From positions 186,001-250,000 of the forward strand of contig JAJDAT010000001.1 in the NCBI GenBank assembly GCA_029261715.1: a stretch of 64,000 bases of DNA, read 5' to 3'. Shown here piece by piece: positions 18,041-26,159 of this stretch. The notes beneath the pieces were generated by a model. It made no database searches, was not told the DNA's origin, and was given only the letters and a program-made list of their open reading frames with translations. Both the position numbers and the translations under genes were made by a program. Source of the stretch: Nitrospinia bacterium. GTDB lineage: Bacteria > Nitrospinota > Nitrospinia > Nitrospinales > JAJDAT01. How positions within the stretch are numbered: the stretch's first letter is position 1; the number at the start of each line of letters is the position of its first letter.

Positions 18041-18952
18041 GTGAAAAATCTATTTAAGAAATTTTTTAAATTTCTTGAAATTTTAACAAATGCTTTATTG
18101 CGAAATAGAAATGCAATGTTTTCAATTATGGCAGGAGCTATTTTAGTTTTTCCTTCTTTTTTTGGATTGCTCTATGTAAATGATTTAAGCATTTTACCTT
18201 CATTAAGTAAGAGGTTTAAACATTCAACCATTTTTGAAGATTTAGAAAAACGTAATTTAGATGTTGATGTAGAAATCGACTGTCCCTTCCCTGTTGTGAC
18301 AGAAATTAAAGCAACACTTCAATATAGTTCCACTGTCTGGCTTTCTATATTTCTAAAAAGAAAAGATGATGAAAAAGAGACTCATTCTGACAACAATCTG
18401 AATTTCAACAAATGTAAAATTATTGGTTTTAAAATTTATAATCAAGAGCTGAATGTCGCACCCTACGAAAAAGGAGATATTTTACTATCAAAATGGTATT
18501 CAATAAGTAAAATCAAGAAAAACAAAAATTCTCTTTTTATTAAAATCAAAGATAAGAACTTTAGTGAGTTTGACGGGAGAATATCCTTAATTTTGTTTGG
18601 ACTAAAAAGTCCAATTTCTTATTCTCTACAAGAACTTGTTTTTAGGATTTTTCTTAAAAATACAAGTAGCGCTGGGAACAAATTAACAGGCGCACTACAA
18701 TATCAACGAAATCATATAATTGAGTCAATTGTCCCTAATCCCAAATCGCACTTTTCTTATGGATTCACAAATGAAATGACTTTTGATTCAAATGATACAT
18801 TTCCAGGAAAATCAATGTCGATAATTCATGTTGTTTACTCTGATAGAGAGCTTATTAAAAACAGAGAGTTTTGGATCATATTTTTTTCTGCATTAATTGG
18901 AATTGGAGGTTCTGCTATTTTTCAAGGATTATTAGAGTTTTTTAGAAAATGA
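18041..18952 (+). CDS. Unknown two-pass membrane protein, AT-rich
   Basis: 303 residues from a GTG start. One membrane segment near 28-48 (MFSIMAGAILVFPSFFGLLYV), a large hydrophilic domain of about 225 residues rich in Lys, Phe, Ile and Ser, and a second segment near 277-298 (FWIIFFSALIGIGGSAIFQG). I recognise no family. Base composition is visibly more AT-rich than the neighbouring genes, and it sits between repeats and gene relics, which suggests recent acquisition. The topology (a soluble domain held between two terminal anchors) is compatible with an extracytoplasmic domain with short cytoplasmic ends. Confidence 0.7.
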   Translation: MKNLFKKFFKFLEILTNALLRNRNAMFSIMAGAILVFPSFFGLLYVNDLSILPSLSKRFKHSTIFEDLEKRNLDVDVEIDCPFPVVTEIKATLQYSSTVWLSIFLKRKDDEKETHSDNNLNFNKCKIIGFKIYNQELNVAPYEKGDILLSKWYSISKIKKNKNSLFIKIKDKNFSEFDGRISLILFGLKSPISYSLQELVFRIFLKNTSSAGNKLTGALQYQRNHIIESIVPNPKSHFSYGFTNEMTFDSNDTFPGKSMSIIHVVYSDRELIKNREFWIIFFSALIGIGGSAIFQGLLEFFRK

Positions 18953-19004
18953 ATATTAATAGGATTTGAAATAATTTTAATAAAAGCAAAATATTGCTAC
19001 ATTC

Positions 19005-19046
19005 AAAACAACCACCCTCGCCACCCGCATCCAGCAGATAAAATTT
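19005..19046 (+). pseudogene. Possible relic of a sigma54-activator HTH end
   Basis: Translates as [14 protein letters not shown], matching the recognition-helix end [11 protein letters not shown] of the intact activator 4 kb upstream. A 23-nt stretch matches that gene at 21 positions. Nothing upstream in frame resembles the rest of the protein. It may be the last scrap of a duplicated activator gene, or a chance match. Confidence 0.4.
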
Positions 19047-19080
19047 AACAATGAGAACTAAAAAACCACTTCAAGCGGGA

Positions 19081-19884
19081 TTAGTCTAATGCAAGTGTGA
19101 GGCATTTCGCCGAACCGCCTGCTTTGAAAAATTCGTCTAACTCGACAGGATGCGGTGTATAACCGTGGCGTTTGAGCAAGTCCATAGTTTCGTTACATCC
19201 TGAAGGCAGTACCACATGATGGTCGACACAAACAGCATTGCAAGCAAATCGTTCTGCCTCTACTTGCGGAACAATAATTCGTTTTTCAACGCTATTGGCG
19301 ATGGTATCTTGTGCATAAGAATCAAAAGCCCCAGGGTAGTAAAGTAATTCTCCCCCACTCAGTGGACAAAAACAGGTATCAAGGTGATAAAATTTATCGC
19401 TGACAAGTTCCAACGGTAAAATCTCCTTGCCGTAAATCTCGCTCAAGGCTGTGTAAGCTCCAAAGTCGCTCCGTTGCCGATACCCTCCAAACCACGTATC
19501 AGTAAATCCCAACAAATCTCCGGCTCCTTCAAAGTAACATTCGACGCCTAATTTTATAACGGAGTAATCATGCTCGGTGAACCATCGCTCAAAATATTCT
19601 TCTTCACGTTGCCGTTCAGGATGGAGGAACCGACTTATAACCACTTTCCCATCGTACAACACTCCTGCATTAGCGGTGAACACCAAATCCGGCAAACCTT
19701 TTACCGGCGTCATTCTTTCCAATTCGACACCTACGTCCTCTTCAAACGTTCGCATAAGGTTGTGCCACTGCGCTTTGCTTTTTTCTGGATCGGCGGCGTT
19801 GGAGACACGCATCCAAGGATTGATCTCATACTCAATTCCATAATAGTCTGGTGGACAAACAAGTAATCGCGCCATAGTCTTCAC
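19081..19884 (-). CDS. Arginine dihydrolase (ArgZ/AgrE N-domain type, guanidine-modifying superfamily)
   Basis: 267 residues. It belongs to the guanidine-modifying enzyme fold and carries the residues expected of the cyanobacterial arginine dihydrolase domain: Asn72 in FTANAG, Glu119 in YFEGAGD, His167 in FYHLDTCF and nucleophile Cys261 in GSAKCLTLALD. Asn at the first position is associated with dihydrolase chemistry (arginine to ornithine, CO2 and two NH3) rather than deiminase activity. The GTG start overlaps the stop of the upstream ornithine cyclodeaminase-type gene by 4 nt; an ATG at 19875 is the alternative. In cyanobacteria the two activities are one polypeptide; here they are separate and in reversed order. 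Dimethylarginine hydrolase is a less likely alternative. Confidence 0.82.
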   Translation of the reverse strand: MKTMARLLVCPPDYYGIEYEINPWMRVSNAADPEKSKAQWHNLMRTFEEDVGVELERMTPVKGLPDLVFTANAGVLYDGKVVISRFLHPERQREEEYFERWFTEHDYSVIKLGVECYFEGAGDLLGFTDTWFGGYRQRSDFGAYTALSEIYGKEILPLELVSDKFYHLDTCFCPLSGGELLYYPGAFDSYAQDTIANSVEKRIIVPQVEAERFACNAVCVDHHVVLPSGCNETMDLLKRHGYTPHPVELDEFFKAGGSAKCLTLALD

Positions 19885-21149
19885 CCAGGCCAGTTCAGTT
19901 CTCTTGCCAGTTGCCGCAAAAAGGAAGACGAATCCATCACGAGCCCAACAGCTTGAAAGCTCCCACGATCGCTCAGCTTAGTCGGGACGGCCGGATTAAT
20001 ATCAACACACACCGAAGGCACCTTCGCCGGCAAGCAGTTACCCGTGGCAATTGCATGCAGCGTTGTCGCAACCATCAACGCTAACCCCACTCCTGGAAGC
20101 GCGGCGCGCATAGCGCCTTGGGATTTTACCGTATCCGTAATGACATCCGGTAACGGACCGTCGTCTCGAATACTACCGGCTAATACCATGTCTACATTTT
20201 GACGAACGCAAGAGGCCATAATGCCGTCTTTGATCATCCCAGATTCAACAGCTTGTTTAATACTTCCCGCTCCGCGAACTTTATTGATAGTGCGGAGGTG
20301 ATGTTCATGACCATGTGGAGCGATACATCCCGCGCTCAGTCCAAATCCTAACGAAGTGCCAAATAAACTCGCTTCCATATCATGAGCGGGCAGAGCGTTC
20401 CCAGCGAATAACACATGAATGTATCCTTCTTCAATGAGCCAAGAAAGAACTTCTCTGCCTCCAGAGTGCACAATAGCGGGACCCCCAACAAAGAGTACCT
20501 TTGTTCCCAAGTCGGCATTGCCAGCCGCATCGCCTTGCCGTAAAATTTTTTCCCGATTATCTTTAATCATTCGCATGCGCTTCGCAACGTCGGCAATGAC
20601 ATGCTGATGTGGCCGCTCGGATGAAACTTGAGCTTCCATAAACGAAAACGCATCGCGTTCTTTTGGTCGCTCCAAAGGGAACACACGAATCCCTGTTCGG
20701 CCCGTAACAATGTCGTCTCCAATTTTGACCTCTGCCATAGGTATAGCCATGGCATGTGGAGGATCGTGCTGCACTCGGATTGCTAGGTCCATTTCAATCG
20801 CTTCGACATCGATCCATTCGCCTTTTAAACGAACTTGAGTGGGAAGATGTGAAGAAGCATAGAACGAATCCGGAAGGACGCCGTCTTGAGGCGCAATCGC
20901 GGTCGAACAATCTGAAATTTCTTCTACTATTGCGCCATGGAGTTGAACCGCTTGGAGAATTTCTTCGAGAAGTTCTGGAGAGTCAGCATGGATAGCAATT
21001 TTAGCGATAGAAGATTCTTCGCGTGTCGCGCTAATTTTTATCTCGCTTATGTCGAAAGTTCCTTCCATTTGGAGAATTGTGTCTAAGACTTTCGCAAGAA
21101 TCAGCGAATCAATGATGTGCCCTTTGAGCGTTACGGTTTCAGTATTCAT
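19881..21149 (-). CDS. LOR/SDH-family ornithine cyclodeaminase (TIGR00300 type)
   Basis: 422 residues matching the LOR/SDH bifunctional-enzyme family: an N-terminal ACT-like/LOR region (MNTETVTLKGHIIDSLILAK), a central motif SERPHQHVIADVAKRM, and a nucleotide-binding part with GGPAIVHSGG and GNALPAHDMEASLFGTSLG. The C-terminal half of cyanobacterial ArgZ/AgrE is the same family and converts ornithine to proline plus ammonia using NAD. Coupling to the arginine dihydrolase gene by a 4-nt GTGA overlap strongly supports an arginine-ornithine-proline route that releases nitrogen. GAGGAG lies about 11 nt before the ATG. It should not be confused with the crystallin-type ornithine cyclodeaminase family. 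Confidence 0.85.
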   Translation of the reverse strand: MNTETVTLKGHIIDSLILAKVLDTILQMEGTFDISEIKISATREESSIAKIAIHADSPELLEEILQAVQLHGAIVEEISDCSTAIAPQDGVLPDSFYASSHLPTQVRLKGEWIDVEAIEMDLAIRVQHDPPHAMAIPMAEVKIGDDIVTGRTGIRVFPLERPKERDAFSFMEAQVSSERPHQHVIADVAKRMRMIKDNREKILRQGDAAGNADLGTKVLFVGGPAIVHSGGREVLSWLIEEGYIHVLFAGNALPAHDMEASLFGTSLGFGLSAGCIAPHGHEHHLRTINKVRGAGSIKQAVESGMIKDGIMASCVRQNVDMVLAGSIRDDGPLPDVITDTVKSQGAMRAALPGVGLALMVATTLHAIATGNCLPAKVPSVCVDINPAVPTKLSDRGSFQAVGLVMDSSSFLRQLARELNWPG

Positions 21150-21288
21150 ATATATAGTTTACTCCTCTAAAATATGAATAGCATCATTTACGCTCAAAAA
21201 AATTTTAATAGAAACTTAAAATTTTAAACGCTCAAAACAACAATGACGGTGGTGAAATAGTCACGATATAAAAAGTAAATATCGTGTC

Positions 21289-21660
21289 TCACTCTACAAA
21301 ATAGGTATCGTGGTCGGAGAAGACGGGTGGGCTGTGGAAATTTAATATATGAAGGCTATCATCCTGCGTGGTAAAAGTATGGACGGTGCTCGGTGGCACT
21401 CGGAAAAAACAACCCGCCGTTAGGTTATATTCCTTATCTCCTAATTCTGCTTTTCCAGAACCTGAAACCACGTAATACAACTCCTCTCCTTTTTTATGAA
21501 AGCTCGGCTTTTTAATCTGATGCGGTTCCATATACACCACATAAGCGGAAAATTGCCTGCACGCTTCGCGCGGCAATAATTGTTCGATACGAATCCCCTT
21601 CAATTCAAACGAGGGAGCCTCATGTGGTTCGAGAAAATAAACGGTTTCTTTCGGGTCCAT
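21289..21660 (-). CDS. Small cupin-domain protein
   Basis: 123 residues from the ATG at 21660 (GGAAAG at good distance); a TTG at 21672 is the alternative start. Single cupin_2 barrel: motif 1 contains FHKKGEELYYVVSGSG with the usual His and Glu ligands (the second His position is Lys-Lys), and motif 2 contains PSTVHTF. Transcribed in the same direction as the ornithine cyclodeaminase gene, with a 139-bp gap, so possibly part of the same unit. Role unknown: small cupins may be sugar or amino-acid modifying enzymes or ligand sensors. Confidence 0.8.
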   Translation of the reverse strand: MDPKETVYFLEPHEAPSFELKGIRIEQLLPREACRQFSAYVVYMEPHQIKKPSFHKKGEELYYVVSGSGKAELGDKEYNLTAGCFFRVPPSTVHTFTTQDDSLHILNFHSPPVFSDHDTYFVE

Positions 21661-21829
21661 AACACTTTCCAATAGTAAAGAAGATTACAAAGTTCTTTTT
21701 GATCTCATAGATTATGATGAAACTCACCATTTAAACATGAAGTTCGCTAATTAGTTTACCAATAAATATCCTGGTTACAATGAGATAACTTATTGTTTTT
21801 ATTGACTATTAAGTTAGTAAGTTTAAAGT

Positions 21830-21858
21830 TTGGCGAAAAACCCTGAAAGCCTTATAAT
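21830..21858 (+). promoter_or_regulatory. Sigma70-type promoter for the small membrane-protein gene
   Basis: TTGGCG (21830-21835), a 17-nt spacer, then a perfect TATAAT (21853-21858), 76 nt upstream of the ATG at 21935. The same arrangement in similar surrounding sequence occurs at 26036-26064, so the element is duplicated and likely functional. Confidence 0.7.
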
Positions 21859-21934
21859 GCATAACTTTTACAAGACTGTAGCAAGCGTCAAACTCTTAAA
21901 TTCACTTTTGGCAATCCTTTTGCCCCTATAAATA

Positions 21935-22384
21935 ATGGCAACTATTTCACAAATGTATAACCAGATTATAAATATACCTTATTGGGTACCTCTTCTTCTC
22001 ATACTTTGGATGGTGTGGAAAGGTATTCAAATTCTGCAACAAAAATCCCTAGAGAAGTTTGCTCAGAAAAAATTGGGTCTAGACGCTATTAAACTGGAAC
22101 CAGAAAAAGCGGGAGAAAAGAATGAATTTCTTTCTTCTCTGGATGTACAAGAACAACTATTACTGAATAGAATTTATAGCGGAGGGGAAAGAAACCCTGA
22201 TGGAAGATATCGCCAATTAGAGAGAAAAAAATCTGAATCTACAACAAGCGCAAAATCTTCGTCTCAAAAACCTTCCTTAGAAATAGTCACAAATATCGGC
22301 GGCATAACAGCAGGAATCATTGGAATCCTTTTGGGTATTGTCCAAATAGGAATTTCCTTTGGGTTGCTACCAGGAAAACTTTGA
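21935..22384 (+). CDS. Small two-pass membrane protein, unknown
   Basis: 149 residues. First membrane segment near 15-33 (WVPLLLILWMVWKGIQIL), a charged middle with Lys/Glu clusters and a QxxLLNRIYSGG segment, a Ser/Lys linker, and a second segment near 122-145 (IGGITAGIIGILLGIVQIG) ending LLPGKL. No family recognised. The last about 42 residues are repeated, at roughly 90 percent DNA identity, in a small frame just after the decarboxylase gene downstream, so the decarboxylase gene is flanked by two copies of this segment. Confidence 0.7.
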   Translation: MATISQMYNQIINIPYWVPLLLILWMVWKGIQILQQKSLEKFAQKKLGLDAIKLEPEKAGEKNEFLSSLDVQEQLLLNRIYSGGERNPDGRYRQLERKKSESTTSAKSSSQKPSLEIVTNIGGITAGIIGILLGIVQIGISFGLLPGKL

Positions 22385-22600
22385 CATATTTTTTTCTTAA
22401 CCCAACTCAATACCCCACCTAAAAACCTATTTATATCTATGCATTCTAATAATTTCATCAGAGTCTATACTTTTAGATAAAAGAAGTTATTCTCACCACG
22501 GCATAGATACTCACCAAGAAAATTTATTGTAATCTCGGTAAAACCCCTATACAATTTTCGCATACGAAAATTTACTCCACCTAGTACGGACGACCCATTA

Positions 22601-22623
22601 TGCCCAAATGGGCACTTTTTTTT
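22601..22623 (+). terminator. Rho-independent terminator-like hairpin
   Basis: TGCCC-AAAT-GGGCA followed by C and eight T. The stem is short but perfect. It lies 217 nt after the small membrane-protein gene and only 35 nt before the decarboxylase start, so it may end the former transcript or attenuate the latter. Confidence 0.6.
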
Positions 22624-22657
22624 GATTATCTCAATTTAAAGAGAGCAGAGGCAAAAG

Positions 22658-23998
22658 ATGAGTGAAACAATAACAGAAAACAGACAATACCGCGTTGGCG
22701 AATGGTTAACTTCTGATCGAGTTATTCTTGGAGCTTGGTTAGAAATGCATATCCAAGAAGCGGAAAAAGAAAAGAAACCTTTCTTGCCAATCATACAAGA
22801 ATTTCAAGACCTGATTGAATCCGATGCCGAGATTTTTATGCTCTTTAACCAAATGTTTTCTCAAGTTCCTCACTGGGGCCGGTATAAAAATAATCCCTCT
22901 GGTAATCCCCAGGTTAGGGACTACAAACATATGCTTCAACTCTTAAACTCTATAATGACAAAGGCGCCAGCTTATAATAAAACTGGGCTCGTTGGTTTCC
23001 CTATTAACGCAATATTAGATTGGTCAATGGGGACGGAAAGCGGATATGCCGCTTTTTTAAACGACAAAGTAAATGCCATGTTAAAAAAGGTACTGAATGA
23101 ATGGGGTACATTCCTAAAATCGAAGGACTCTCTTTATGTAGTGAGCGACGACCCAAAAACAGGCTGGCTCGGCAATGACGCCATGCTGGGTATGTTTCCA
23201 AATAAAAATAACGATCCACAGAAAGCAAAAGAAGATTTTATTACAACCTTCATTTGTGATCCCAAAGAGAAACACTGGGGATTTACATCATGGGACAATT
23301 TCTTTACAAGAATTTTTCATGACAGTCAGCGTCCCGTAGCTTCTCCAGACGATGACTCGGTAATTGTCAATGCTTGTGAATCAGCTCCATACAAAATAGC
23401 GACCAATGTTCAATATCGAGACAAGTTCTGGATAAAGGCCCAGCCCTACTCTCTTCAACACATGCTTAACAATGATGAACTGGTGGAAAAGTTTGTCGGC
23501 GGCACCATCTACCAGGCATTTCTCAGCGCCAAAAGTTATCATCGTTGGAACAGTCCCATAAGCGGCACGGTTGTTAAAGCTTATGTGCAAGACGGAACCT
23601 ATTATTCGGAAATTCCTACGGAAGGTTTTTACAATCCTTTGCATACCAACTTTCATGATCGAAATCCTGACGCTTCGGCTCCAAACGATTCGCAGGGTTA
23701 TTTAAGTGAAGTGGCAACAAGAGCGCTGATTTTTTTCGAAGCTGATAATTCTGATATTGGTCTGATGTGCTTTATGGCTATAGGAATGGCCGAAGTGTCT
23801 TCATGCGACATCACAGTCTACGAAGGACAACACGTCGAAAAAGGCGATCCCATCGGGATGTTCCACTTTGGTGGTTCTACCCACTGCCTTATCTTCCGTC
23901 CTCAGGTGAAACTTGATTTCGACCTTCACGGTCAAAAGCCCGGTTTGAATTCACACAACATTCTAGTACGAGCAAAACTTGCAACAGTTATCAAGTAA
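22658..23998 (+). CDS. Pyruvoyl-dependent decarboxylase, PSD/PsiD-like
   Basis: 446 residues, ATG with AGAGG upstream. The C-terminal half is a phosphatidylserine decarboxylase domain: WDNFFTRIF and RPVASPDDDS, the active-site His in KSYHRWNSPISG, and the autocleavage motif FGGSTHCLIF, where the Ser becomes the pyruvoyl group. The N-terminal about 170 residues form the extra PSDC domain found in soluble PSD-like proteins, including the fungal tryptophan decarboxylase PsiD. There is no N-terminal membrane anchor, unlike housekeeping Psd. The substrate is therefore more likely a soluble amino acid than phosphatidylserine, but sequence alone cannot decide. A small membrane-protein frame follows 2 nt after the stop. 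Confidence 0.87.
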   Translation: MSETITENRQYRVGEWLTSDRVILGAWLEMHIQEAEKEKKPFLPIIQEFQDLIESDAEIFMLFNQMFSQVPHWGRYKNNPSGNPQVRDYKHMLQLLNSIMTKAPAYNKTGLVGFPINAILDWSMGTESGYAAFLNDKVNAMLKKVLNEWGTFLKSKDSLYVVSDDPKTGWLGNDAMLGMFPNKNNDPQKAKEDFITTFICDPKEKHWGFTSWDNFFTRIFHDSQRPVASPDDDSVIVNACESAPYKIATNVQYRDKFWIKAQPYSLQHMLNNDELVEKFVGGTIYQAFLSAKSYHRWNSPISGTVVKAYVQDGTYYSEIPTEGFYNPLHTNFHDRNPDASAPNDSQGYLSEVATRALIFFEADNSDIGLMCFMAIGMAEVSSCDITVYEGQHVEKGDPIGMFHFGGSTHCLIFRPQVKLDFDLHGQKPGLNSHNILVRAKLATVIK

Positions 23999-24000
23999 GT

Positions 24001-24165
24001 ATGCTTGGGGGTTCTAAACCAAAAACAAGTCAAAAGCCTTCGTCTCAAAAACCCTCCTTAGAAATGGTCACAAATATCGGCGGCATAACCGCAGGAGTCA
24101 TTGGAATCTTTTTAGGCATTATCCAAATAGGAATTTTCTTTGGGCTGTTACCAGGAAAGCTTTAA
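24001..24165 (+). CDS. 54-residue membrane peptide, duplicate of an upstream protein's C-terminus
   Basis: ATG 2 nt after the decarboxylase stop, 54 codons, TAA. Starts MLGGSKPKTSQKPSSQKPS and continues into a membrane helix IGGITAGVIGIFLGIIQIGIF with the end LLPGKL. From residue 13 on it matches the C-terminal 42 residues of the protein at 21935, at about 90 percent nucleotide identity; most changes are silent or conservative, which suggests the frame is or was under selection. Tight spacing after the decarboxylase implies translational coupling. Role unknown; it could be a membrane tether or regulator of the decarboxylase. A dead duplicate is the alternative. Confidence 0.55.
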   Translation: MLGGSKPKTSQKPSSQKPSLEMVTNIGGITAGVIGIFLGIIQIGIFFGLLPGKL

Positions 24166-24235
24166 TTTAACTTTCAAAAATAATTTACAGGGTTGGTAAA
24201 GAACCTATTCGTATCTTAATCTAAAAATCTCTTTG

Positions 24236-25117
24236 CTAATCTATCTTTTGACCTAGCGCAAAAAACTCCACTCCGTGTCGCTTGTTTATCTCTTCACTGG
24301 CAATCAGACTTGTCCATCCTAAGTTTTTTAAGAAGGTTTCAAGTTCATCGGGGCGTATGCTCCATATCCACGGCTCCCTCATAGCTTTTTGAAGCCATAA
24401 CATCAACCCAGTCCAACGTCCAACATCAAGCTTCCCATCAGAACTTGACGGAATATAGCTGAAAACAAACCGACTTCCGCTACCCGTAATTTCCGCGCAT
24501 TGTCGAAACAGCCCCTCAACAGCATTGGCAGTTAAGTACATTAAGAGACCTTCCGCCACAATTACAGATTTGGCGTTTATGTCCCATGACTGATTACTCA
24601 TGAGAGTTTCCTTCAAACTTTTTTTGCCAAGGTCTTCCTGGATCAGGAAAAGGTTTTTTCGAGTTCCTAGCGCCTCCACGCCCTGAATTTTTTGATACAT
24701 TGTGGCTGGCTGATCGATTTCAAAGAAGTTCACACTCGGAAATTCCGGGGCCAATCGCCACCCCATGGTATCGTAGCCAGCGCCCAAAACGAGCGCCTGA
24801 GTCGCTCCTTTGCCGATACTATACCGGACCTGTTGTTCACAGAAAGCCTTCCTGTGGGCTAAGGCTTTAAACTCACCAGGGAGCATCCAATCAAAAGCTT
24901 CATAGATTGAAAGGGTGAAACTAGAACGGTGCCACCGAACAACCCTTGAAAAAACGGCTCCTGAAGCGACTAGCATCGCTTCGGTCGCTTGGACAATACC
25001 TGGAAGAAGAATATTTTGCGAAGCTGGTTTTGCCCCTAAAGCAACAATAGCGAGAGCTACTTTGCAAGCCGTTCGGCTAGGTTTATTCTTACTCATATCG
25101 TCAAAACCATTTTTCAC
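24236..25117 (-). CDS. Class I SAM methyltransferase of the LCM/TIGR00027 family
   Basis: 293 residues. SAM-binding motif I in ALVLGAGYDTMGWRL, acidic loop NFFEIDQPATM, and the family motif VIVAEGLLMYLT; these define the leucine carboxyl methyltransferase-like group, many members of which act in secondary metabolism. Start is a GTG 7 nt after the upstream stop; an ATG at 25096 gives a slightly shorter protein. It forms a two-gene unit with the ATC-hydrolase-like gene. Substrate cannot be inferred. Confidence 0.87.
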   Translation of the reverse strand: MKNGFDDMSKNKPSRTACKVALAIVALGAKPASQNILLPGIVQATEAMLVASGAVFSRVVRWHRSSFTLSIYEAFDWMLPGEFKALAHRKAFCEQQVRYSIGKGATQALVLGAGYDTMGWRLAPEFPSVNFFEIDQPATMYQKIQGVEALGTRKNLFLIQEDLGKKSLKETLMSNQSWDINAKSVIVAEGLLMYLTANAVEGLFRQCAEITGSGSRFVFSYIPSSSDGKLDVGRWTGLMLWLQKAMREPWIWSIRPDELETFLKNLGWTSLIASEEINKRHGVEFFALGQKID

Positions 25118-25124
25118 GTTGGAG

Positions 25125-25862
25125 CTAATCTTTTGCCTTTTGTATTCTATCGATAGTTTCCTGCACTCCAGATGTTTGGGAAGTTATCTGTGTTGCGGCT
25201 CCTTTTTTAAAACGAAAATCACAATGCCCGCAACCATCGGCAAGAGTCTTAGTCCGGATTAGCCCCCACCCTAAAGCGTCGCTCAAAGCAATATCTGACA
25301 TACATATATATGGAGCAAATTCTTCTCCCCCATGTTCGCTTGCAAATTTCAGATTACTGCATTGAATATAATTTACGCCGAAATCAAAATCGGAACCATG
25401 ACCAACAAGGTACTCAATCTCGAAGTCACCCAAACGAGCTTTCTCCTTTTTTCTAGCTCGCATCTTAAAAATCATCCGCACGGGAGGAGAAAAAAACAGA
25501 AACTTCATTAACCATTTTTTCCATTTCGCGATTTCTGCCAACTTTAAGCGTAACGCTTCGTGGCAAAGCTCCCAAGTCTCTCCGGGCGACTTCCCGCTTT
25601 TCTTCATTGCATGATACGCCGCAAGCTCTTGGGCAGTGATAATAAGAAATTGGTTTAGCGGCTTTCCACGCCTTCCTTCTATAAACGGAATCTCAGGGAT
25701 AAGCTTCTCGTATTCCTGAAGAGCCGAAAATTTCAACCTGCTAGCAATATCTTTTCCATAGCGTTTAACAAGCGAATTTTCTACCAAAGCCAAAATACGA
25801 TCAAAATCTTTAAGTAAAGTTCCTTTTTTTTCTTTGTAATAACCAATCACCTGATTAGACAT
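25125..25862 (-). CDS. L-2-amino-thiazoline-4-carboxylic acid hydrolase-like protein
   Basis: 245 residues. An all-helical N-terminal half is followed by the family core: DFDFGVNYIQCSNLKF, APYICMSDIALSDALGWGLIRTKTLADG and CGHCDFRFKKG. This conserved Cys/Asp/Gly pattern is that of the ATC hydrolase family (PF14196). Named members hydrolyse a thiazoline ring to give cysteine derivatives, but most family members are uncharacterised. It precedes the methyltransferase gene by 7 nt and both may modify one small molecule. Confidence 0.75.
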   Translation of the reverse strand: MSNQVIGYYKEKKGTLLKDFDRILALVENSLVKRYGKDIASRLKFSALQEYEKLIPEIPFIEGRRGKPLNQFLIITAQELAAYHAMKKSGKSPGETWELCHEALRLKLAEIAKWKKWLMKFLFFSPPVRMIFKMRARKKEKARLGDFEIEYLVGHGSDFDFGVNYIQCSNLKFASEHGGEEFAPYICMSDIALSDALGWGLIRTKTLADGCGHCDFRFKKGAATQITSQTSGVQETIDRIQKAKD

Positions 25863-25977
25863 ATTCTCTTCTTTCAGGTTTAGAGCTTCGATTGCTAAGC
25901 GGTAAATAGCCTTATCAAACTGCGACTATCTTATATATAGTAGAGACTTTCCATATAAGGTTTATTCTTCACAAAAA

Positions 25978-26016
25978 AGGTGACTGCTTGTATTTTTCTG
26001 TGGCCTGTTTAACAAA
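25978..26016 (+). repeat. Shared upstream element, copy 1
   Basis: AGGTGACTGCTTGTATTTTT ... CTGTTTAACA. A second copy lies at 30383-30420 upstream of the RND outer-membrane-factor gene. It sits 20 nt before a sigma70 promoter. It could be a regulator-binding region or part of a duplicated upstream segment. Confidence 0.55.
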
Positions 26017-26035
26017 GTGGACCCAGGTAAAAAGT

Positions 26036-26064
26036 TTGGCTAAAAATCGCTTAGAACTTATAAT
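26036..26064 (+). promoter_or_regulatory. Sigma70-type promoter for the lipoprotein/patatin operon
   Basis: TTGGCT (26036-26041), 17-nt spacer, TATAAT (26059-26064), 95 nt upstream of the lipoprotein ATG. Flanking sequence (AAAGTTTGGC-AAAAA ... TTATAATG ... ATAACTTTT) matches that around the promoter at 21830, so the two upstream regions are homologous. Confidence 0.7.
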
Positions 26065-26159
26065 GTAATAACTTTTTATGTCCCTAGCCTGTGTCACGCC
26101 CACAAAATCACTTTGAATAGTTCTTTTACCCTCTCAACTATTAGAAAGAATTTAATCTT

